From Candidatus Omnitrophota bacterium (lineage in GTDB: Bacteria; Omnitrophota; Gorgyraeia; Duberdicusellales; 4484-171): DNA of 12,686 bases. Below the pieces are notes generated by a model. That model did no database searches. It had not been told where the DNA came from and saw only the letters and a list, made by a program, of their open reading frames with translations. The stretch lies in contig JAFGHG010000202.1 in NCBI GenBank assembly GCA_016939345.1, positions 1 through 12,686 of the forward strand, given 5' to 3'. Within the stretch, counting starts at the first letter, position 1, and every line of letters begins with the position of its first letter. A program made the position numbers and the translations under genes. This document shows positions 6,436 to 12,597 of the stretch, one piece after another.

Positions 6436-6574
6436 CTCCAAATCCCAAACACCAAGCACCAAATTCTAAATAATCTCCAATCGCCGAAATTCCAAACAAA
6501 AGTATTTTTTTGGTCATTTGGTATTTGGGATTTAGAGTTTATTTGTAATTTGGAATTTGTTATTTGGAATTTCA
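6436..6574. repeat. degenerate CCAAA / TTTGG tandem repeat in inverted arrangement
   Basis: The dnaX-recR gap is filled with short imperfect units. The left part (about 6436-6497) reads as repeated CCAAATC/CCAAACA/CCAAGCA/CCAAATT. The right part (about 6512-6574) reads as repeated ATTTGG with TATTTGG and GGAATTTG. The two parts are rough reverse complements around a centre of mostly T (about 6498-6511). Open frames across it are artefacts of its lack of stop codons. Similar AT-rich spacers occur, as I recall, many times in Omnitrophota and candidate-phyla genomes. It may fold as a long imperfect hairpin in the dnaX-recR transcript. Confidence 0.7.
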
Positions 6575-6579
6575 TCTTA

Positions 6580-8358
6580 TTATTCTTCTGATTGGAATTT
6601 GCCGCCGAAGGTATCAAGGAGCTCATTCAAGAACTCATCATCGCCTCCTATATTATTCTCTAAGGCAGACGATGTGTTCTCTTCATCCCCCGGGTCTTCG
6701 AGTTCAAGCTCCTGGTCCCGGACCGTTTCTTGTAAAATAAATTTTACCCCTACCTCTTTGCCGGCAATATTTGAGAATACACCTTCGATAAAACGCAGGT
6801 TCTTTACGCTTTCTACTATCTCTTTATGAAAACAATCACCGGGTTTAAAGGCTATAACAACCACCTTGCCTCTTGATGATACCGGCCGGGCAAAAGACAA
6901 GTGCGATGATATGGCAGCCCTGGTCTTATGCATATGATTTAAACTTTCTCTCCAGTTCTGCTTTATAACCGCAAGCAATAAGTCGTCAGGTTCAGTTTGC
7001 TCTTCAGGTTCAGGCTCCTTTTTTACAGCCTCGTCTTTATCTGATACACGAGAATCTTCTATATCCAGGACTATGGTCTCAATTGCCTTTTCAAAATCAT
7101 CTTGCTCCTTGCTTTTCAACGATAAATTTTCGCCAGGCCTGGCAGGCTTTCTATCTGATTTTTCAATGCTTGTATGCCCCTGCCTTGCTCCTGAAATTTT
7201 TCCAGATTCTCGTTTTTCTGTCTTATCCCCTGATGCAGGCTTAGGGCTTTCATCGACAGGAAGATCTTCGGCTTTCAGGATAAATTTTATCAAGGCAAGC
7301 TCAAAAGGTATCCTGACTGTATTTAACCTGCTCGAGGTATCTTTTGCTTTCAATAATAAGTCTATTAACCTTAACACCTGGCCGGTTTCTATTTTTTTAC
7401 AAAGCTGCAGTATAAATTCCTTGGTTTGAGGCGAAACATCGCTCAATTGAGCAAAGGTCTTGTTACTAACCTTGGCAAGAAGAAGGTTTCTCAGGTGTTC
7501 AATAAAATAATTGATAAAAACACCAAGGTCTTTGCCGTCATTTACAATGCTGTCGATAAAACTCAAGGCTTGCTCCAAATTGCCTTCTATTGTAAATTGA
7601 AGCATATTGTTTAGGCTGTTCTCATCTATGATCCCTAAAAAACCAAAAACATCATCAAGTGAGCCCTTTTCCAGGATTATCGGAACAAGCTGGTCAAGCA
7701 GGCTTTCGGCATCACGGATGCTCCCCCCGGCCGCACGGCCTATAGTATAAAGCAGGTCTTCTTGTATCTTTAAACCTTCAGATTTGGTTATCTTTTTCAG
7801 CTTCAGGACTATTTCTTCAAGAGTAAAAAGATTGAACTGGAATTTCTGGCAGCGCGAAAGTATGGTGGGAAGGACCTTATGAGGATGGGTCGTGGCAAAG
7901 ATGAACTTTACATGGGCCGGAGGCTCCTCAAGGGTCTTCAGCAAGGCATTAAAGGCCTCCTGGGTCAACATATGGACTTCGTCTATGATGTATATTTTAT
8001 AGCGTGAGCCGGCAGGTGAAAGCTTAACGCTTTCCCTTAAAGTCCTTATCTCGTCAATACCTCTGTTTGAAGCTCCGTCTATCTCTATCAGGTCTAAGGA
8101 TGTGCCTTTGGCAATAGAAAGACAGCTCGGGCATTGCCCGCAAGGTTTGGCTGTGGGTCCTTTGTGGCAGTTAAGGGCCTTGGCCAAGATCCTGGCCATG
8201 GAAGTCTTACCAACCCCTCTTGGGCCGCTGAAAAGATAGGCATGATGGACCCTCTTTTTGATGATGGCATTGCTGAGCGAGCCCACCACATGTTTTTGGC
8301 CGACTACTTCATCGAAATCTCTTGGTCTGTATTTTAAAGCAAAAGCTAGATATTCCAT
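6580..8358 (-). CDS. dnaX: DNA polymerase III subunits gamma and tau
   Basis: This 592-residue DnaX is the AAA+ motor of the clamp loader, and its tau form links clamp loader, polymerase and helicase. Seen in order: Walker A GPRGVGKT (45-52), four zinc-binding cysteines (C64, C73, C76, C79), Walker B IIDEVHM (124-130), sensor 1 FATTHP (154-159), SRC arginine finger (168-170), sensor 2 region GGSIRDAESLLDQ (211-223), then domain III to about 360. After that come a charged, low-complexity linker (about 365-455) and a C-terminal tau domain (about 456-560) with an acidic tail. The start is the ATG two bases after the stop of the exchanger gene. A TTG two codons earlier would overlap that stop. 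No good ribosome site is visible, so translation is probably coupled. A frameshift signal lies in the linker at codons 445-447. recR follows. Confidence 0.97.
   Translation of the reverse strand: MEYLAFALKYRPRDFDEVVGQKHVVGSLSNAIIKKRVHHAYLFSGPRGVGKTSMARILAKALNCHKGPTAKPCGQCPSCLSIAKGTSLDLIEIDGASNRGIDEIRTLRESVKLSPAGSRYKIYIIDEVHMLTQEAFNALLKTLEEPPAHVKFIFATTHPHKVLPTILSRCQKFQFNLFTLEEIVLKLKKITKSEGLKIQEDLLYTIGRAAGGSIRDAESLLDQLVPIILEKGSLDDVFGFLGIIDENSLNNMLQFTIEGNLEQALSFIDSIVNDGKDLGVFINYFIEHLRNLLLAKVSNKTFAQLSDVSPQTKEFILQLCKKIETGQVLRLIDLLLKAKDTSSRLNTVRIPFELALIKFILKAEDLPVDESPKPASGDKTEKRESGKISGARQGHTSIEKSDRKPARPGENLSLKSKEQDDFEKAIETIVLDIEDSRVSDKDEAVKKEPEPEEQTEPDDLLLAVIKQNWRESLNHMHKTRAAISSHLSFARPVSSRGKVVVIAFKPGDCFHKEIVESVKNLRFIEGVFSNIAGKEVGVKFILQETVRDQELELEDPGDEENTSSALENNIGGDDEFLNELLDTFGGKFQSEE
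7010..7024 (-). other. candidate programmed -1 frameshift site in dnaX (tau to gamma)
   Basis: The heptamer A AAA AAG occupies 7024-7018 on the minus strand, phased as GTA AAA AAG (codons 445-447), the arrangement used by E. coli dnaX. A -1 slip would then read GGA GCC TGA, ending the protein after two residues at about 449 residues, at the end of the linker and before the tau domain. No strong stimulatory hairpin is visible. A weak six-pair stem (GAGCAA with TTGCTT) lies downstream, and GAGG lies only four bases upstream of the heptamer. Confidence 0.55.
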
Positions 8359-8360
8359 AA

Positions 8361-9323
8361 TCAACTAGTAAAAAGTAATGCTAAAAAAAATAAGTACCCA
8401 ACAAATAATAATAACCCTTCCCAGCGCTTTATTGTAAACCCTGTAAGCATAACTGTAAAGAGGGCAAAACTGAAAATCAAAAGAAGCGGCAGCTCAAACT
8501 TCAACAACGAAGGCGAAATGGCTATAGGCCTGATCAAGGCTGCTATACCCAGGACAAATAAGATATTAAAAATATTGCTTCCTACTATGTTGCCTATGCT
8601 TATGGTAGGGGCTTTTTTAAAAACAGCATTCAATGAAGTAACAAGCTCAGGCAATGAGGTTCCAAGGGCAAAAATCGTAAGACCTATTATCCAGGGCTTG
8701 ACGCCGAAAATCTCGGCAATAGCTGAACCGGACCTGACCATGACATCAGCTGCAAAAATGACTCCTATAAGGCAAAGCAGTATGATAAAAAAGGCTGCAG
8801 CCGGTGAATTTATTTTTTTAAGCACTTTGCTTAAAGTAAAATCACTCATCTCGTTATGGTCAAATTCCTTCCTGGCTCCTTTATAAGCAAAAATACAGAA
8901 GAATAAAAACAAGACCAGAAACATAATGCCGTCTATTCGGCTGATGAATTTATCCAGGCTCAATAAGAACAAAAGCAGTACAGCCAGCAGCATCAAAGGC
9001 AATTCCCTCTTAAACATGCTCTTTGATACCCTAAACGGCCTCAGCATGGCGCACAAACCCACTATCAAGCCGATATTAGCGATATTGCTGCCTATGATAT
9101 TTCCCAGAGCAATATCATTTTGATCACGTATAGATGCCATTATGCTTACGCCGGCCTCTGGAGCACTGGTGCCAAAAGCGATCAAAACAGCTCCGATAAA
9201 CAGAGGGCTTAATCTGTACATAAAAGAAAGCTTAACACTTGACTGGATAAGCCAGTCAGAACTCAAGATCAAAAGCCCCAGTCCGGCTAAAAATAGAAAG
9301 ATATTAATCGATAACTGACTCAT
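8361..9323 (-). CDS. CaCA family Na+/Ca2+ (cation/Ca2+) exchanger, YrbG-like
   Basis: This 320-residue inner-membrane antiporter belongs to the Ca2+:cation antiporter superfamily. The two inverted alpha-repeats are intact: GTSAPE (51-56) with GNIIGSNIANI (74-84), and GTSLPE (221-226) with GNIVGSNIFNI (244-254). Their Glu, Asn and Ser residues line the ion path in this family. About ten transmembrane segments are visible, with a Lys-rich cytoplasmic loop (about 149-171) between the halves, much shorter than in eukaryotic exchangers. The length is typical of bacterial YrbG-type members. The ATG follows the DUF2997 stop by 19 bases and shows no Shine-Dalgarno sequence. The TGA is two bases from the dnaX ATG. 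It probably uses Na+ or H+ to expel Ca2+. The exact ion is not decided by sequence, and no functional link to its neighbours is obvious. Confidence 0.93.
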   Translation of the reverse strand: MSQLSINIFLFLAGLGLLILSSDWLIQSSVKLSFMYRLSPLFIGAVLIAFGTSAPEAGVSIMASIRDQNDIALGNIIGSNIANIGLIVGLCAMLRPFRVSKSMFKRELPLMLLAVLLLFLLSLDKFISRIDGIMFLVLFLFFCIFAYKGARKEFDHNEMSDFTLSKVLKKINSPAAAFFIILLCLIGVIFAADVMVRSGSAIAEIFGVKPWIIGLTIFALGTSLPELVTSLNAVFKKAPTISIGNIVGSNIFNILFVLGIAALIRPIAISPSLLKFELPLLLIFSFALFTVMLTGFTIKRWEGLLLFVGYLFFLALLFTS

Positions 9324-9342
9324 AGCAAGTTTTGCAAAACTA

Positions 9343-9549
9343 TCAGTGCTTCAGCTTCTGCTTAGGCTTTGTTTTTAAATCTTCCTTCTCGTAATACTCA
9401 GAAGTCAAAGTCAAATCTTTGACTTTACCAAATTTTTTTTCTAAGACTTTCACCAGCTCCAGGCACTTGGCTCCTTTTATGCCTTTTATGTGAAACTTTA
9501 TATCGCCTTCCTCAGAGATAAGTATTTCTATTTCCTGTTTACTTGTCAT
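9343..9549 (-). CDS. DUF2997 small protein of the Ycf46/Ycf35-type module
   Basis: This 68-residue soluble protein fits DUF2997. An N-terminal beta-hairpin (QEIEILISEEGDIKFHIKG, 5-23) leads into the conserved helix IKGAKCLELVKVLEKKFG (24-41), then TSEYYEKED (49-57) and a Lys-rich tail. C29 falls in the family's conserved GxxCLE stretch. It begins one base after the DUF1257 stop, with AAGGTGG upstream inside that gene, so the two are translationally linked. DUF2997 and DUF1257 genes are, to my knowledge, repeatedly neighbours, including in cyanobacteria, but have no established biochemical role. It may be a structural partner of the DUF1257 protein or an adaptor for the AAA+ ATPase, which is an inference from context only. 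Confidence 0.8.
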   Translation of the reverse strand: MTSKQEIEILISEEGDIKFHIKGIKGAKCLELVKVLEKKFGKVKDLTLTSEYYEKEDLKTKPKQKLKH

Positions 9550-9550
9550 A

Positions 9551-9958
9551 TTATTTCACCCACCTTCTGGCTAAAAGCCTTACAGTATCTTTTGCCTCTT
9601 TTTTCTCCTCTACCAGCTGATAACCTTCTTTCTTCAACTCACCAAGTATTTTATTGTAAGCATAACGTTGTCTTATCTTATTGATAAAAGACTTTTGTTT
9701 TTTTAACTGGGCCGGGGTCAAACCGGCTGAATCAGCTATTACTTTGCATGTGCCGTCTTTCTGCTTCTGAAAGCCTATCTGGCGGTTATTATCGTCTTTT
9801 ACCATTACATCTACATTGTAGGCCTTGCCCTCAGTCGTGGTCATTTTGCAGTTTTGCTGATAAGCAAGCTCCTTACGGGCAAGATTCAAATCTTTTATGG
9901 CTTTTATCAGCGCAACAATACTGACAATACATAAATCAATCCCTCCGCCGGATGACAT
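9551..9958 (-). CDS. DUF1257 (Ycf35-like) protein
   Basis: This 135-residue soluble protein resembles DUF1257, the family of plastid/cyanobacterial Ycf35. The matching parts are IKAIKDLNLARKEL (18-31) at the N-terminus, RQIGFQKQKDGTCKVIAD (59-76), corresponding to the family's IGFxKxxDGxYxLVAD, then FINKIRQRYAYNKILGELKK (91-110), the typical RYAY segment, and VRLLARRW (126-133) at the end. The first ten residues (MSSGGGIDLC) differ from the usual MSHF-type start. The ATG is supported by GGAGG five to six bases upstream in the 15-base gap after the zinc-ribbon gene. Function is not established for the family. Context ties it to the AAA+ ATPase and DUF2997 genes. Confidence 0.82.
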   Translation of the reverse strand: MSSGGGIDLCIVSIVALIKAIKDLNLARKELAYQQNCKMTTTEGKAYNVDVMVKDDNNRQIGFQKQKDGTCKVIADSAGLTPAQLKKQKSFINKIRQRYAYNKILGELKKEGYQLVEEKKEAKDTVRLLARRWVK

Positions 9959-9973
9959 GACTTACCTCCATTT

Positions 9974-10762
9974 TTATCTACGGGCTAGGAACATAAATAC
10001 AAAGAAAAATATGAACGAAATAACAGCAACAATTATCCGCCAGGCTATGGTAAAACGCAACGAAACTATGCGGTCTTCAAGGGATTGACGCTGAAAAGCT
10101 TCAAGCATATCATCTTGAGTTTTACTCTCTCTTACCCATTCATCAACGATTTCTTTTGAATATCCCTCCTCATCGATCTTCTTCATCAAATCTTTTACCC
10201 CGGGAGGAAGATACTGGTCAGTAGAACTATAGCGCACTCCGTTTACGTTTACCGAAATAGTCTTGCTGGTAAAAGCTGCTCTTTCTATTTTTTTTGGTCC
10301 AGCTTTTTTTACAGGCTGGTTAGTTAGCTGCCAGCCGCAATACATACAGGCCCCTTGAGTCTTGTTAACTACTCTTGAGCAGCCCGGGCATATGGCCTGC
10401 CAGGATTCAAGCTTTTTTTCCCTCTCTTTTTGAGAACAGTATTCACAGATTCTGCTTGCCTTATTCATCAGCCTGCCGCAATCAGGGCAGAGATCGCTCC
10501 AGGGATTTATTTTTTCTTCTTTCTGCGGTTTTCTTTCCAGGACGTAAAGGCATTCACGGCAGGAATTTTTTCCCGGTTTAATATCTGCTCCGCAGCGCGG
10601 GCACTTTCTCTCTTCAGGTGCGGCTGCTTCTTTTATCTCTATTTTTATCTTATGCCCGTCTATCTCTAGGCGCTCAAAGCGGCTGAGCTTTTTATTTGCT
10701 CTGGCTTGATTTAGCTTTGAAAAAAGTTCTAAACGCAAAAAGCGGTTAGATTTATCACTCAT
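9974..10762 (-). CDS. triple zinc-ribbon protein with C-terminal membrane anchor
   Basis: This 262-residue protein of unrecognised family has a basic N-terminal helical region (1-50) and then three zinc ribbons of identical geometry, two CxxC pairs with ten residues between: C54/C57 with C68/C71, C92/C95 with C106/C109, and C125/C128 with C139/C142. A Lys-rich stretch follows, then a segment VNVNGVRYSSTDQYLPPGVK (171-190) of the kind seen before acidic helical regions in other uncharacterised bacterial proteins. An amphipathic stretch and one transmembrane helix (about 242-259) ending in ARR complete it. With no signal peptide and the anchor at the very end, it should be tail-anchored with the ribbons in the cytoplasm. 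Its ATG overlaps the AAA+ gene stop (ATGA), so the two are translationally coupled. It could tether or recruit clients for the ATPase. Confidence 0.8.
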   Translation of the reverse strand: MSDKSNRFLRLELFSKLNQARANKKLSRFERLEIDGHKIKIEIKEAAAPEERKCPRCGADIKPGKNSCRECLYVLERKPQKEEKINPWSDLCPDCGRLMNKASRICEYCSQKEREKKLESWQAICPGCSRVVNKTQGACMYCGWQLTNQPVKKAGPKKIERAAFTSKTISVNVNGVRYSSTDQYLPPGVKDLMKKIDEEGYSKEIVDEWVRESKTQDDMLEAFQRQSLEDRIVSLRFTIAWRIIVAVISFIFFFVFMFLARR

Positions 10763-12312
10763 AATTCAATTTTTCTGGAACTCTTATGCGGCTTGGCATC
10801 ATCAGAGCTGGCAGGCCTGGCCCTGGTCTTGGCCCATGACCTTAGGACTTCCACTCTTTCGCGCATGGTCTTAGAAAGAGGGACTGTTGATTTCAGGTCT
10901 TTAGAAATATCTGCTGTGGTAAGGTCAGCTCCGCTTACAAAAGCCTCAAAAAGGCCGGAGATCACTGCCTGCTCTATTTCAGCTCCCGAAAAACCTTCAG
11001 ACTCCTGCGCAAGCAGGTCGAGATTAAAGTTTTTACTATCGCGCTTTCTTTTGTCTATGTGAATGGAAAATATCTCCTTGCGCTCGTCAAGCGAAGGAAG
11101 GTCGACAAAAAATATCTCATCAAATCTGCCTTTTCGCAAAAGCTCAGGAGGAAGCATATCGATGTTGTTAGCGGTTGCCACTACGAAAACCGGTTTGGTC
11201 TTCTCCTGCAGCCAGGTCAAAAATGTACTGAACACCCTTGCAGATGTCCCGGCATCGGAAAAATTAGAGCTCTGGACGCCGGATAACGATTTTTCTATTT
11301 CATCGATCCATAATATTACCGGAGCAACTGACTCGGCTGCTTTGATAGCCCGGCGCATATTTTCTTCTGAAGAGCCGACTATTCCGCTGAATACCCTGCC
11401 CACATCAAAACGTAAAAGCGGCATCTTCCATAAACTGGCAATGGACTTACAGGTCAAGCTCTTGCCGCAGCCCTGGACACCTATAAGAAGTATTCCTTTA
11501 GGCCTGGGTAAGCCAAAATCTTTAGCCTTGTCGCTGAAAGCAAGAGAGCGTTTATTTATCCAATCCTTAAGCAGTTCCAGGCCGCCGACGTTCTTGATAT
11601 TCTCGTTTGTCCGGTAATACTCAAGTATCCCTGATTTGCGGATGACTTGCTCTTTCTCGGTCAATATCTTATCAACATCTTCTGGCCCCAGGCATTTATC
11701 GACGACTATTGCCCGGGCAAAGGCGTTCTCAGCCTCGTTTAAGGTAAGGCCAAGGGCTGCCGTAATCAGCTTATCCCGGACATCACCTTCGATGTCAATC
11801 TTCACATTATGGCTTTTACTTACGGCCTCGACAATCTCATCCATAAGCCGGCCCAGTTCTTCTTTTCCCGGCAAATCAAATTCTACCATCACGATGTCTT
11901 TTTCAAGCTCTGCAGGCACACTCAAAACCGGAGAAACAATGACTAAGGTAGCGTAAGTGCTTTTCAGCTTATAGATCAGGTCCCTGAGTTTTCTGATAAT
12001 GGTGTGGTCAGTCATAAAAGGATGGAAATCTTTTAGGATAAATATTGCCGGGTTATTCTGCCTATCAATAAAATTTAAAGCAGCCAAAGGGTCAGCTGTT
12101 GAAGAATCAGCTTTTGCCGGCTCATCATATTTAGCTATACCCCCGGTCACGGTCCAGACAAATATCTCTTTATTTCTGGGGGCAGCAAGGTCCGAGAAAA
12201 GCTCCAGCACCCTTTCCTCTTCAAAACTCACCACATAAAGTATGGGATAGCGGGCCCGGATAAGGATATCTATCTCTTTCTGGTAATCTGGGGTTGTTTT
12301 TTCTTCAGCCAC
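10759..12312 (-). CDS. Ycf46-like AAA+ ATPase
   Basis: This 517-residue soluble ATPase has the layout of Ycf46-type AAA+ proteins. A degenerate N-terminal ATPase-like domain (about 10-165, beginning IDILIRARYPILYVVSFEEE, without Walker A) precedes one complete AAA+ domain from about 235. Visible there: Walker A GVQGCGKS (278-285), a pore-loop region VGRVFSGIVGSSEENMR (304-320), Walker B VILWIDE (332-338), sensor 1 ATANN (379-383), arginine-finger segment LRKGRFDE (392-399) and sensor 2 GFSGAEIEQA (440-449). The Ser/Arg-rich tail is probably disordered. The start is GTG, with perfect AAGGAGGTG upstream inside the preceding small gene and partly held in a hairpin. It overlaps the small gene by eight bases and the zinc-ribbon gene by four. 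Ycf46 has been linked to photosynthesis regulation in cyanobacteria. That role cannot apply unchanged here, and the client is unknown. Confidence 0.9.
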   Translation of the reverse strand: MAEEKTTPDYQKEIDILIRARYPILYVVSFEEERVLELFSDLAAPRNKEIFVWTVTGGIAKYDEPAKADSSTADPLAALNFIDRQNNPAIFILKDFHPFMTDHTIIRKLRDLIYKLKSTYATLVIVSPVLSVPAELEKDIVMVEFDLPGKEELGRLMDEIVEAVSKSHNVKIDIEGDVRDKLITAALGLTLNEAENAFARAIVVDKCLGPEDVDKILTEKEQVIRKSGILEYYRTNENIKNVGGLELLKDWINKRSLAFSDKAKDFGLPRPKGILLIGVQGCGKSLTCKSIASLWKMPLLRFDVGRVFSGIVGSSEENMRRAIKAAESVAPVILWIDEIEKSLSGVQSSNFSDAGTSARVFSTFLTWLQEKTKPVFVVATANNIDMLPPELLRKGRFDEIFFVDLPSLDERKEIFSIHIDKRKRDSKNFNLDLLAQESEGFSGAEIEQAVISGLFEAFVSGADLTTADISKDLKSTVPLSKTMRERVEVLRSWAKTRARPASSDDAKPHKSSRKIEL

Positions 12313-12475
12313 AATAAGGACACCTCCTTAATGATTTACTTCCCTTGATAAGCTTATCGACTATGCTGTTGTATGGTTCGATATGAATATTGCCTTGACG
12401 GCTAATGGTTATTTCGCAATAAGGACGGAGTTTATATTTATCGGCAGGTTTTTTCTTTTTTACTTTTTTTTGCAT
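12305..12475 (-). CDS. 56-residue CxxC protein upstream of the AAA+ gene
   Basis: ATG at 12475 opens a 56-codon frame that ends at TGA (12307-12305), eight bases inside the AAA+ gene. The product begins with a Lys-rich stretch (KKVKKKKP), then KLRPYCEITISRQGNIHIEPY (15-35, with C20), a short helix and the terminal CPYCG (52-56). Three cysteines, two as CxxC, suggest half a zinc ribbon or a metal site completed by a partner. I do not recognise the family. The compact beta-type middle, the clean stop overlap and the fact that its last codons contain the AAA+ ribosome site all argue for a genuine gene. No Shine-Dalgarno sequence precedes the ATG. It is the first gene of the module, directly after the tRNA-Ser spacer. 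Confidence 0.65.
   Translation of the reverse strand: MQKKVKKKKPADKYKLRPYCEITISRQGNIHIEPYNSIVDKLIKGSKSLRRCPYCG
12315..12330 (-). promoter_or_regulatory. hairpin enclosing the Shine-Dalgarno sequence of the AAA+ gene
   Basis: On the minus strand, TAAGGA GGTG TCCTTA forms a perfect six-pair stem with a four-base loop. The AAGGAGG ribosome site of the AAA+ gene is in its left arm and loop, and the GTG start lies two bases after the stem. Ribosomes translating the small upstream gene must run through it, which would free the site and couple the two genes. Confidence 0.5.
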
Positions 12476-12491
12476 AAGCAAATAAATACAG

Positions 12492-12504
12492 GATTCTGAG
12501 AATC
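12492..12504. promoter_or_regulatory. 13-bp inverted repeat, possible operator of the AAA+ module
   Basis: GATTCT G AGAATC is a perfect inverted repeat 17 bases upstream of the small CxxC gene. On the minus strand it directly follows TATTAT (12511-12506), a five-of-six -10 match, so it would cover the transcription start. No convincing -35 box is present at the right distance (GAGAGG), so the promoter itself is uncertain. Confidence 0.35.
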
Positions 12505-12519
12505 GATAATAGAAAATTA

Positions 12520-12595
12520 GCGGATCCGCCTCTCAGGCTAAGCCGGAGGGCGAGATCTCGACAAAATTTACCAAGGTTCGACTTGAGGCAAATTT

Positions 12596-12597
<2 letters not shown>
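12520..12597. repeat. palindrome-rich spacer downstream of tRNA-Ser
   Basis: Several perfect palindromes are packed together: GCGGATCCGC (12520-12529), GCCT-CTC-AGGC (12528-12538), GGCT-A-AGCC (12536-12544), CGAGATCTCG (12551-12560), and a longer hairpin CAAAATTT/AAATTTTG (12562-12569 with 12590-12597) with an inner CAAG/CTTG stem. The last touches the tRNA CCA end. It is more GC-rich than the flanks, codes for nothing evident, and looks like an interspersed repeat inserted beside the tRNA or a transcript-processing structure. Confidence 0.5.

Noticed and set aside
6431..6517. Upstream extension of RecR by 29 residues in the same frame
   Set aside because: The extra residues are translated repeat sequence (CCAAA/TTTGG units). 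RecR homology begins at the ATG at 6430, which has a GGAG site.
8359..8364. TTG start of dnaX overlapping the exchanger stop
   Set aside because: The ATG two codons later fits the family N-terminus (EYLAFALKYRPRDF) and is the more likely start. The TTG cannot be fully excluded.
11063..11617. 184-codon frame on the plus strand inside the AAA+ gene
   Set aside because: It is antisense to the conserved AAA+ core, with Ser/Leu-rich composition typical of a shadow frame and no family features.
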